From: Strigamia acuminata
Taxonomy: Eukaryota > Arthropoda > Chilopoda > Geophilomorpha > Linotaeniidae
Direction: 5' to 3'
DNA length: 64,000 nt
Assembly (NCBI GenBank): GCA_949358305.1
Contig: OX442314.1
Span: 40,928,581-40,992,580, forward strand
The translations under genes and the position numbers were made by a program. Below the pieces are notes generated by a model. The model did no database searches. It had not been told where the DNA came from and saw only the letters and a program-made list of their open reading frames with translations. The first letter of the stretch is position 1; the number at the start of each line of letters is the position of its first letter. Positions 19,854 through 29,025 of this stretch are shown here, piece by piece.

Positions 19854-21266
19854 ATGGCACAGATGGTGATGGGGGTCGTTCCCCCGTTCACAGGGACGTC
19901 ATTGCAGAATTGGACATCCTGGAAGGAAACGTTCCAACATTTTGTTACCTTGAATGAGATCAAGGCAGATAAAAAGGTACCACTTTTACTTACTGTTGTG
20001 GGTGTGCCCACGTATGAGAAGATGAAGAGATTAGTACAGCCAAAAGATGTGGCCACGACGCCGTAAGATGAGATTCTAGCCGCGATGGACAATTATTATA
20101 AGTCCATCAATACGCCCTATGCAACGCGCCAGAAATTCGGCGCAAAGAAGCGCCAGAAGGGAGAGAGTATTGAAAAATACATTGCCGACCTGCGAATTCT
20201 GGCCCAGCAGTGTGACTTCTCGACCAAGGAAGAATCCGACAGCGCCCTGGTTGATCAAGTGGTGCGCGGCGCAAGGAACGCACCGCTGGTGAGGGAAATT
20301 CTTTTAAAAATGCCCATGTCTGTTACGAGTATGACAAAACTGGTGGTGTCGCACGAAATGGCCCACGTGGCGTCGTCTGAAAGCGACGAGGTGTTACCAA
20401 TCACTGAGAGTAGTAAGAGTAAGTCGGCGGCCGTGATGCAGCTGGCAGCGGGACGAGGAAGAGGCGGTTTCCGTGGCAAACCGGCCTACAACCAGCAAGC
20501 GCCAGGGAGCCCAGCCAACGCGACGCCGGGAACGTCAGGTTTTGGTGGCCAACAGCGAGGTAACGTGCGACGGCCGTGGCGAGGCAGGCAAGACGTCGGG
20601 CGAGGACGAAGTGGCTCTCCAGTGGGTCGAGACGGCCAACCCATCAAGTGCTTTAGATGTGGCGGTCCGCATTTCGTGCGAGACTGCCCATTCGACCCGG
20701 TGTACGGGAGCCCAGCGACGCCAGCGGTCGCAACGAGTGCGCGGCCAACACCAGTGTGGAAGAGGCGCCAGCGAGAGCCAGAAGCCGAGTGTGGTCGTGC
20801 GGAATTCCCACAGGAAGAAGAGTTGGGGTTTTTAGGCACTCGAATGGACGAGGACTGGAAGCAACGACGGGTACCGGTCAACGAGGTGCACGAGCAAGAG
20901 GAGGACTATGCTCTTTACCAATTGGCAGCGAGGAAAAGTCGGGTGCAGCCTTTGGTAATCACTTTAATTATTAACACTTTTCTATTCAAGTTTCTGTTGG
21001 ACACGGGCAGCGAGTTGTCCACCTTAAACTTGCCGAATTGCAACGAGTTGTTGAGGCGAGGTGTGCTGCGACCAGATGATATTCGACCATCAGCAGTGCA
21101 ATTATTTGCTTACCAGCACCAGCCAGTCAAGGTGTTGGGAGTCGTGACTGCACTAGTCCGGTTAGCTGACGTGACAAAACCGGTGGACTTTATTTTAGTG
21201 GGTAGTAAAGGGCCCAGTTTGGTGGGTCGCAACTTTGTGCAGTCGTTTGGTTTGCACACGGTGTAA
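19854..21266 (+). pseudogene. gag: element E Gag-protease, one internal stop
   Basis: A single frame from the ATG at 19854 to TAA at 21264, interrupted by an in-frame TAA at 20064. The N-terminal piece (MAQMVMGVVPPFTG) and the following segment (KRQKGESIEKYIADLRILAQQC) form a small capsid-type Gag. A CX2CX3HX4C knuckle (CFRCGGPHFVRDC) precedes an Arg-rich linker and an aspartic protease (DTGSE, near 21000). Gag and protease in one ORF fit mag-like elements. The 20064 stop is probably a lesion, although the LTRs say the copy is young. Confidence 0.8.
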
Positions 21267-21305
21267 AGAGCGATTGACCAACCGCGTGCACCAACAGACA
21301 GTTTA

Positions 21306-22784
21306 ATGAGAGATTTTAATGTGTCTGCAGTGAAGACTGCACCAGTGGGGTCGCTAGGGACAAGTCAACAGTCAAGGGAGGTTGACCAGACTCGAGGGTT
21401 GCGAGAGTTGTTATGCCAATACGAGACAGTGTTTGAGGAGAAGTTAGGCACTTATTCAGGCGACCCAATCGAGTTGATTTTGCGACAAGAGGCAACCCCA
21501 AAATTTTATCGACCGCGTCCGGTGCCATTTCCATTGCGCGCGGCGGTGGACAGGGAGATCGATCGTTTGGTGGAGGAGGGAGTGTTCCGACCGATAGCCT
21601 ATTCAGCGTGGGGTACCCCTCTGGTCACTGTCAAGAAAAAAGATGGTGGCATAAGACTTTGTGGGGATTACCGCTCCACAGTGAATCCAAGCCTCCAACC
21701 GGACCCCTATCCGTTGCCACGCATCTCGGATTTACTAGCTTCCATAGGAAAGGCACGCATTTTTAGCACTTTAGACCTGAAGCAGGCCTATTTGCAGGTG
21801 CCACTTTCAGAGCGGTCGGCAATGATCGCTGCCGTGAATACAGTGAAAGGGCTGATGGCCGTCACGCGCCTGCCGTTTGGCACTATGCCATCGGCAGGCA
21901 TCTTTCAGCGGACTATAGAACTGGTTTTGCGAGGTGTTAAAAAAATATATATATACTTAGATGACATCTTAATTCCAACTTGGACCCTGGATGAGCATTT
22001 GACCATTCTAGAAACCATTTTCACGCGATTGTTGGAAAAAGGGGGACTGAGATTAGCTCGGGACAAATGTGCCTTTTGCAAGGCACGCTTGGATTTTCTA
22101 GGTTTTTCCATTGGGGAGGAGGGAGTGCGACCAATTGTGTCGCGAGTGGAGGCGATAGAGAAGATGCCACCCCCAGTGGATGTGAAAGGTCTGCGCACGT
22201 TTCTGGGAATCGTCGCATTTTATGCGGCGTTTGTCAGAAATTTAGCAAATACGGCCGCCCCCTTGTATGAGCTGCTCTGTGCGGACGCGGAGTGGTCGTG
22301 GTCACCCAGGCGTCGCATGGCGTTCCAGAGGATCAAGGACGCGTTGACAAGCGCACCGGTTTTGACATTTTATGATTTGGAGCGGCCAATTGTGATAGCA
22401 ACCGACGCATCGCCTTACGGCGTGGGTGCTGTATTGGCGCATTTGGACGAGCGTGGGCGCGAACTCCCAGTGGCATTCGCGTCGAGGTCACTGAGCAGGG
22501 CAGAACTTAATTATGCCCACATTGACAAGGAGGGCCTGGCGATTGTGTTTTCTGTAAAAAAATTTCATAACTACTTGTTGGGCAGAAGTTTTGTGGTGTA
22601 CACGAACCACAAGCCGCTCCTGGGCATTTTGGGGTCTGACAGGCCAATTCCGGTCGTGGTCAGCCCGAGAATGCTCAGGTGGGCGTTGATCCTGTCAGCC
22701 TATGATTACAGATTATGTTATAGACGCGGGGAAGAAAACCAGAATGCGGACACTTTGAGTCGCTTTCCGGTCGGGTGCCCATAG
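21306..22784 (+). CDS. pol: element E reverse transcriptase and RNase H
   Basis: 492 residues in the same frame as Gag-protease, separated from it by TAA at 21264 and 13 open codons. Read-through or a mutation is needed to join them. The RT carries VTVKKKDGGIRLCGDYR and YLDD at residues 217-220. RNase H begins at IATDASPYGVGAVL and ends at NADTLSRFP. The frame stops at TAG 22782, exactly where the integrase frame (-1) takes over. Confidence 0.85.
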   Translation: MRDFNVSAVKTAPVGSLGTSQQSREVDQTRGLRELLCQYETVFEEKLGTYSGDPIELILRQEATPKFYRPRPVPFPLRAAVDREIDRLVEEGVFRPIAYSAWGTPLVTVKKKDGGIRLCGDYRSTVNPSLQPDPYPLPRISDLLASIGKARIFSTLDLKQAYLQVPLSERSAMIAAVNTVKGLMAVTRLPFGTMPSAGIFQRTIELVLRGVKKIYIYLDDILIPTWTLDEHLTILETIFTRLLEKGGLRLARDKCAFCKARLDFLGFSIGEEGVRPIVSRVEAIEKMPPPVDVKGLRTFLGIVAFYAAFVRNLANTAAPLYELLCADAEWSWSPRRRMAFQRIKDALTSAPVLTFYDLERPIVIATDASPYGVGAVLAHLDERGRELPVAFASRSLSRAELNYAHIDKEGLAIVFSVKKFHNYLLGRSFVVYTNHKPLLGILGSDRPIPVVVSPRMLRWALILSAYDYRLCYRRGEENQNADTLSRFPVGCP

Positions 22785-24637
22785 AAGAGGCTGAAGAGTA
22801 CCCAGTGTTCTTAGTGGAACTCGAAAAAGAGGACTTGTTGCTAGCAAAGGACGTGGCCAAAGCCACGCCACTAGACAGTGAGCTACAAAGTGTGATTAGG
22901 GCAGTGAGGAGTGGAGAGCGACTGCAACTGGACAGTTCAATTACATTGAGACATTTTGGGGCAAAGTTTGATGAGTTGAGTTTAACCAGTGGAGTGTTGT
23001 TGTGGGGACAGAAGGTGATTATCCCCACTGCTTTGCGACCCAAGATGTTACGTCTACTTCATGAGGGCCACCCGGGGATAGTGGCAATGAAGAGGAGAGC
23101 GAGAGCAGTGGTGTGGTGGCCAGGAATTTCAGTGGAAGTGGAGAGATTTGCGCAGAGTTGCATCGTTTGCGCGCAAAATAGGACTCTGCCACCACACCAC
23201 CCGCCAATAGCTTGGCCCAGAGCTGAGGCGCCCTGGGTACGCGTACACATAGATTATGCGGGGCCCATTTTAGGGCAGATGGTGCTGATATTAGCAGACG
23301 CCTTTTCCGGCTGGATTGAGGCCCATCCGGTCAAAACGGCAACATCTGCAGCAACTATTAAAGTGCTCCGTAGAATATTCAGCGCTTTTGGGATTCCCCA
23401 TTTGGTAGTAAGCGACAACGGCACCCAGTTCTCTTCGGGGGAATTCGCAGAATTCATGAATAAGAACGGGATTGAACACATATTTGCACCCCCGTACCAT
23501 GCACAGAGCAACGGACTCGCGGAACGAGCGGTCAGGTGGGTGAAGGAGAAACTGGTCAAAATAGTGAGTGAAAAATTAGAACTGCGGTTACTGCGCCTGG
23601 CGTTATTCCAGCATGCAAACTTTCGTGGGCGAAACGATGTGACGCCAGCAATGGCGTTTTTAAGGAGACAGCTTTTCACTCACATTGATCTGGTGAGACC
23701 AAGATTTGAGAAACATTACGATAGCAATGGGAGCGCGCAAGATAGTTATCAAGTAGGCGATCCCATATGGTGGAGAGTGTTGGCAGCGGCTAAGCCACCG
23801 TGGAAAGCCGGTGTGATTGCACAGCGTCGCGGTAAAGTGATCTATGCGGTCACGGATGTAGAAACGGCGAGAGTGATTGTGCGCCACACGAATCATCTGC
23901 GTCACAGAGTGTTAGAACAGTTGCAGGGTACACAGAAGGAGTCCCTGCCGGCCAGTGGAAAGCCACAATCGAGCAAGGAGTTGCAGCAACCAGCGACCCT
24001 TTGGAGGGGAGCGGCGGTACAAGGTAACAAGGTGATTACAGTTAATTTACCCGTACTTCCAGTCGCTCCAGAGCAAGTGTTGCCAGTTGTACCAGCGGTG
24101 GCGATTCAACCGGTACCGGAGCAGGCCCGAATGACACGAGATGAGCCGATTCCGGCTCAGGAGTTGCACGAACCACTGCCGGGACCTTCAAATGAGCCGT
24201 TGCCAACGCCTGCTGTAGTAGAAAGGGCGAGACGAGAGTCGGAGTTACGAATGTCGGTGGGAGGAACGCCGCCTTTCATTCGCGTGGCGTTACAGGGTCA
24301 CACGTCTCGTCTCCCGGTGCTAGGGGAGCACCCATTGACTCCGCTTCCAATGTCAACGAGACAAACACGAAATGCTGAGCCGGTTTACAGGGAGGACTCA
24401 TCAGGGGAGGAGAGTGAGGACGATGAGGCCCAGCTGATCCCGGCTCGCGACGAGATACCACAACATGTGAGAAAAGCCAAGAAAGGTTTAAGAGTGGCCG
24501 ATATGGTCACTCTGGTACCAAGGGGAGACACGGCGGAGGAGGACCCAGCGATATTAGAACCAGAAGAGATCCCACTAGACATCGTACTGCCGCCACCTCA
24601 GCGAGCGGAGCCAAGACCAGCTCCACCACCAACAACC
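22775..24637 (+). CDS. pol: element E integrase, interrupted by element D
   Basis: The integrase is in the -1 frame relative to RT. It has no credible ATG of its own (the first codon of the open stretch is GTG), so it needs frameshifting or reflects an indel. The HHCC zinc domain (HEGHPG...CIVCAQN) precedes the DDE core (D in VHIDYAG, D in VVSDNGTQF, E in NGLAERAVR). A Pro/Glu-rich tail follows. Element D inserted on a codon boundary after 24637; beyond D the frame continues at 54003 for eight codons to TAA at 54027. The TGA read at 24644-24646 belongs to D's LTR. Confidence 0.85.
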
Positions 24638-25438
24638 TGTGAGTGAGATGTTAAATTTAACATGTGTTTTTGATTTTCGCCACCAGTTGGCGCCAGTTGT
24701 TGTTGTTCATATAGACTCGCCATTTTGTATTCAACCAAGTGTAACCTATTTTAAGTTGGAAGCAGTAAAACATACTGTTAAATTTGCATAAAATAAAATA
24801 ATACAAATCTATCAAACAAATTCCACAGTCCTTGGTTACAAATGATGGGTAAAGTTGAGATATTTTGTTGAAATGTGTTGAAAATCTAAGATGGCGTCGG
24901 AGCAAAGAAAAGGCACGACCACACGTTTTGAGGTAAAAAAGTACACTGGTCTTTATTCAATTATTTACACAAAAGGAAAAAGTAAAGAATGCAGATGACA
25001 CGCTCTGAGCACCAATGGAAACGGTGCACACAAATTTGGAAAAACCCCACCAATTAAAAGATTAACGTGGGGACAAGAACCTTGTACAAACTAGAACAGG
25101 TCAATACACTCAAATGACAAATGGTAATTAATAATAAAAGTGTTACATCTTCAAATCAAAACATAATATTGAAGCCTAAATATGAGAAACAATAAAATCA
25201 GCAAATCAATGTTAAATTCAAATCAAATATCAAAATCAATAATGTTATTATACAACACCTCAAAGCAATGTAAAAAATGGCAAATAAAATTACCCAATCA
25301 CCAATATAGAAAGGAATAACAAATCAAGGTGGAAAATAGAAATACAAATGGCAATTTAAATAATGGTTTATTTAACCCGTAAAATCACCCGATTTTCACA
25401 CATACATTATTACTGCACATGGGTGATTTCTTCTAACA
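24638..25438 (+). repeat. 5' LTR of element D, split by a solo LTR
   Basis: Copia LTR sequence at 24638-24775 and 25406-25438, interrupted by 625 bp of foreign LTR plus a 5-bp duplication. Apart from that it matches the 3' LTR base for base. Confidence 0.95.
24776..25400. mobile_element. solo LTR inside the D 5' LTR
   Basis: A 625-bp insert with TGTTAAATTTG...GATTTTCACA termini, flanked by CATAC (24771-24775 and 25401-25405). TG...CA ends and a 5-bp target duplication identify it as an LTR. No internal region is present. AATAAA occurs on the minus strand (near 24953 and 25370), so its transcription orientation is probably minus. No other copy is in the window. Confidence 0.75.
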
Positions 25439-25441
25439 ATA

Positions 25442-25451
25442 TGGTAGCAGA
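25442..25451 (+). other. primer binding site, initiator tRNA-Met (element D)
   Basis: TGGTAGCAGA starts three bases after the LTR and is complementary to the last ten bases of initiator tRNA-Met, the usual copia primer. The leader from 25452 to 25920 is non-coding and holds loosely repeated ttttgacga(g/a)ttt phrases. Confidence 0.75.
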
Positions 25452-25920
25452 TTGGTGGTTCATGGATCCAAGACAGGTCTGAGAACAATTTTGAAGAATT
25501 TCCAAAGCCTAAAATTGATGAAAAAGCGATTTATTCCCATGGCAATGTGGCCACGTGAAATTTGAGACGACAATCGCAACTGAGACGCATCAAACCATTG
25601 TAGAGACGAACAATACAGGCAAGGCGGGAATAATTGACGAAATTGAAGAGATCTCTGTGAAGAAAAGACGTTTTTTGAAGAATTTTGACGAATTTGATGT
25701 TTTTTGGCGAGTTTTGAAGTATTTTCGTGAGTTTCGGCACATTTTGACGAGTTTCGACGCCATTGTGAAGAGTTTCAACGGTTTCCTGCCACTTTTGACG
25801 AATTTTTGTACGCAATTTTGGCGTTTTGAACGAATGCTGGACAACTTTGAGGAATTTTTGAGGATTTTTGAGGCATTTGAGGAATTTGAAGAGGAGCCAA
25901 GCCCAAAACTAAACAGCAAT

Positions 25921-26420
25921 ATGGCTGAACCCAGAAAACTCAACTCATTTGGGAACATTGAGCCCTTAACAGACAAAAACTACCTGTTATGGTCAAGGAG
26001 AATTACATCATTGTTAAAGAGTCAAAAATTATGGAAGAATGTCATAATGGCAAATGAGCCACCAAGAGGAATTCAAGGACAACCCAATTTTGTAGGAATG
26101 GAAAAAATTTGGGACACCTGGGATGACCAGAACAATGTAGCACTGGACATCATTATAAATTCTATGTCCGCCCCTCAAGTTATGAAGTATAGCGCCGAAG
26201 AAAATGCTAGGACCTTGTGGGAAAAAATTAAGAATTCAATGGCAGCAAAAACAAAACAGCTGCAGATGAGAGCCACAGCAAATGTGACACAGCTGAAGAT
26301 GGGAAAAGGAGAAAATGTGGATTCCTACCTCAACAGAGCTGAAGCTTTGAAGAATGAATGCAGTGAAGTTGGAAAACAAATTGATGACGAGGAATTATCC
26401 TTTTTCTGCATGCAAGGACT
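25921..26420 (+). CDS. gag: element D Gag, N-terminal part
   Basis: The start is the ATG at 25921 (MAEPRKLNSFGNIEPL). The frame is open further upstream, but only from a GTG at 25555 through Phe/Glu-rich low-complexity sequence. The product has the copia Gag signature LLWSRRITSLLKSQKLWKNV and a helical region ending LSFFCMQGL. Element B inserted within a codon at 26420; the frame resumes at 37209. Confidence 0.9.
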
Positions 26421-27043
26421 TGTGAGTGTTCGGACGGACGCCACGTGGTCGGGGGAGAGCCACGGAGGCGCTGGACGCAACACACACGATAAAACAAACC
26501 ACGAAATACACGGAGACACAATATAGTTTTAGTTATGGCTTTATTAGATGTCTAGGGGTATGATTGTAGTGTCCCATAGTGTATTTCCCAAGGCGGCGGT
26601 TCCTTCGAACCGTCCCTAATCAGACCGCGTGGCACGGCGGCCATCGGCCGCCATGACACACGAGGTCGGTAATCGGTTTTGGGCCACGCCGCCGAAGTTA
26701 CGGTTAACGTCCGGCGGACGTGGCGCAACTGGACGCTCAGGTCCCGGCGGGCGACAACGTCGCCACGCCGATAGTTCGGGTTATCTTTGCAGCCAGTTTC
26801 GGAGGCGGTCGCGATGCGACCGTTCGCCTTGCTGGTTGATCAACAACTCTCTTGTCCCTACGGGGACCAACCACTTCCGGAAGGGCGACTTCCGGGGCCC
26901 GATCCTGCTTGACCAAAGGCCCGCAGCTCCACCTGGTTGCGGAGGACCGCAACAGGCTGCGCGAGATACGAGAGGCGCTGGAGCTGCGCCAAGTGCATTG
27001 CCGTTGCAGTGCAGCGACCCGTGCGCAGGGGCAGCTGGTCACA
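26421..27043 (-). repeat. 3' LTR of element B
   Basis: In sense orientation TGTGACC...CACTCACA. AATAAA is at 26545-26540. The LTR is a string of short perfect hairpins: 6-bp stem 26597-26612, 7-bp stem 26636-26652, 7-bp stem with triloop 26806-26822 and 6-bp stem 26937-26952. The 161-codon plus-strand frame across it is not coding. Confidence 0.95.
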
Positions 27044-27538
27044 TTTCCCCCCCCTGGAAAAAGGTAAGTACGAGGGGGTACAACGCAATCACTGAAGTGG
27101 TTGTTGAAAGTTAACACATCGCATTACTTTTCTTTTTTCAGTTTATCAGATGACCATATTTCGGACGAGCCATCAGCTAGAACGAAGATCACCGGTAGGA
27201 ATGCACTTGGGAAAATAACAACACTACAAAGGAACACATACACACTTACCCCCAGGATGGAAAACTTGTACAATTTAAACACTATTGAAAAATAAAAATG
27301 TAAAATAACACTTGTAATTTAAAAATATATATGAATAAAAAACACTTTTTGAACTTTAAAATCTAACATTTGTAGTTATTGAATCCATTTAACATTAAAA
27401 GGTAAGTATGCTAATTTTAACACTTTGGAATAATTAATAATAAAAAAAACTTGTTTTGACAATAAAAAAATTATTTCTGGCACTATAAAAGTCTTAACAG
27501 GCTTGGCCAAAATCTCCTTTAAAACGACGGCGAAAACT
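27044..27538 (-). other. element B purine tract and 3' untranslated region
   Basis: On the minus strand CCAGGGGGGGGAAAT (27058-27044) directly precedes the 3' LTR and is the plus-strand primer. The remainder is AT-rich and non-coding. On the opposite (+) strand it contains a near-consensus short intron: donor AAGGTAAGTA (27061-27070) and acceptor cttttttcag ending at 27142, with a second donor-like aaggtaagtatg near 27401. Confidence 0.6.
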
Positions 27539-28804
27539 TCACTGCAGCGATTTCCCCGGTGTGGGTGGCGTATCGTCGGTTTTTGGCTCTTCTTCAGTTT
27601 TGTCGTCGACGAATTCTTCTGCTAGCTTCTTGCGTGACTTCTTATTCGACTTCTTTTTCACGGCGGTAGCTTTGGGCTCGGGAACGACTGGCGGTGGTGG
27701 TGGCGGTGTGTGCGACTCCTCGTTCGGTGCGCCGTCAATCTGCATCGCGGTCTCGATCGTTGCTTCGGTGGTGACTACATTGTTGTCGCAAACTGGTGGA
27801 GGATCCGCGAATCCCTGGAACACGACGTTCGTCGGGCGTTCTCCAACCATCGGCGGCATAATGACAGCCGGCGTCGCCGCTGTATTGGCACCAAACATCG
27901 TTTGCGGTAGTTGGCAGGCCGCTGGAAAAGCGATTGCGGCCGCCGTGGCTTTGGTCAGGATCAGGTTCACAATACCTTGGATTGGTTGAGGACCGTACTG
28001 TCCCGCCCAAGCTGTTCGTAGCTCATCGGGAGTTTTTTCCGTTTGAGCTGGGATTTTCTTAACGAGTGCGCGTGGCGCATTCGATGTGATTGTGGCCGAT
28101 GGCGCAGTCAATTGCTGATGAGCCGCTTTCTCGGCGTCTCTTTTTGCCATTCGGTCCCTATGGTCCGCGTGTTTTTTCGCTCTGTACCGAATTTTTGCTT
28201 CGGTATTCACGCTTCGTTCACTCAACGTGGGATTTTCGATCGCCACGAGCCGTCTCATTTCCAGCAATTTCTCCGAAATGTTTGGACGGGCGGTCGGTGG
28301 TTGGTGAGGAGTTGGGGCGACGATACTTTGTACGGTCGCTTTTGTCTCCTCGGCAGCCTTCTTTTTAAGCACAAATGGCTTATGTGGCGGACGAAGAACC
28401 TTCTGCGACGTCGTCGCTGCGGGTTTCTTCGTCGAAATATTAGTAGAGGCAGTCGGCGGCGGTTGAGAGCGTACGCTCTTCGTTGCCGTTTTCTGTCTTT
28501 TCTTTGGGGGTTCTGTCGGTGCGGCATTCGCCACACGCGCTTGTTCCCTGTCTGCGATTTCCTTCTCGCGTTCTGCGCGCGATCGGACGCGCATCCAGTT
28601 AATATGTCGGTGGTGCAGCGGAATCGGCTGACCGGGCAGCGTCATGAACATGACAAACCATTCCTCGAGTGGTTGATCCGTCAGCACGATTTCGTCTCCG
28701 CCGCAGTTCATGCACGGGATTCGCGACAGATTCCACAGCGTGATGTAGCCGAAGCCGTTACAGATTGGGCACTGAACCCATTCGTTGTTTCGGTGATTTT
28801 CCAT
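27539..28804 (-). CDS. element B ORF3: accessory protein with CXXCXGXG zinc ribbon
   Basis: 421 residues from the ATG at 28804, in sense with gag and pol and about 220 nt behind pol. The N-terminus carries C12-P-I-C15-N-G-F-G and C31-M-N-C34-G-G, two CXXC knuckles with the CXXCXGXG flavour of DnaJ zinc modules and the same layout as element A ORF3. The rest is low-complexity: Lys/Arg/Ala/Pro-rich with a basic helical stretch, a PPPPPP run and a Lys-rich then acidic C-terminus. There is no signal peptide or membrane segment. Function is unknown; RNA binding or chaperone-like contacts are guesses from the motif. I saw no clear splice acceptor upstream. Confidence 0.7.
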   Translation of the reverse strand: MENHRNNEWVQCPICNGFGYITLWNLSRIPCMNCGGDEIVLTDQPLEEWFVMFMTLPGQPIPLHHRHINWMRVRSRAEREKEIADREQARVANAAPTEPPKKRQKTATKSVRSQPPPTASTNISTKKPAATTSQKVLRPPHKPFVLKKKAAEETKATVQSIVAPTPHQPPTARPNISEKLLEMRRLVAIENPTLSERSVNTEAKIRYRAKKHADHRDRMAKRDAEKAAHQQLTAPSATITSNAPRALVKKIPAQTEKTPDELRTAWAGQYGPQPIQGIVNLILTKATAAAIAFPAACQLPQTMFGANTAATPAVIMPPMVGERPTNVVFQGFADPPPVCDNNVVTTEATIETAMQIDGAPNEESHTPPPPPPVVPEPKATAVKKKSNKKSRKKLAEEFVDDKTEEEPKTDDTPPTPGKSLQ

Positions 28805-29025
28805 CGTTTTTCCAATCTTTTCGTTTCGATTTTCCAGAGAAGTTCCACACGACTGGTCAGTGGCGATCGCAGCGAATAAGTGATTTGGACAAAGAATGGT
28901 GGTGGCTAAGTATAGAACCGGAAGACGTTTCGCGAACGTTTAATTGGCGTATGGACCGCAGATGTTTTGTAAACAGTCTGTGATTGGTCCAAATGGGTCT
29001 CCCGATTTGAAGTGTCACCTAGCGG

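Noticed and set aside
26629-27114. 161-codon ORF in the element B LTR (also the start of the frame at 36790)
   Set aside because: LTR sequence made of hairpins. The frame at 36790-38133 is this LTR read through into the true element D coding sequence.
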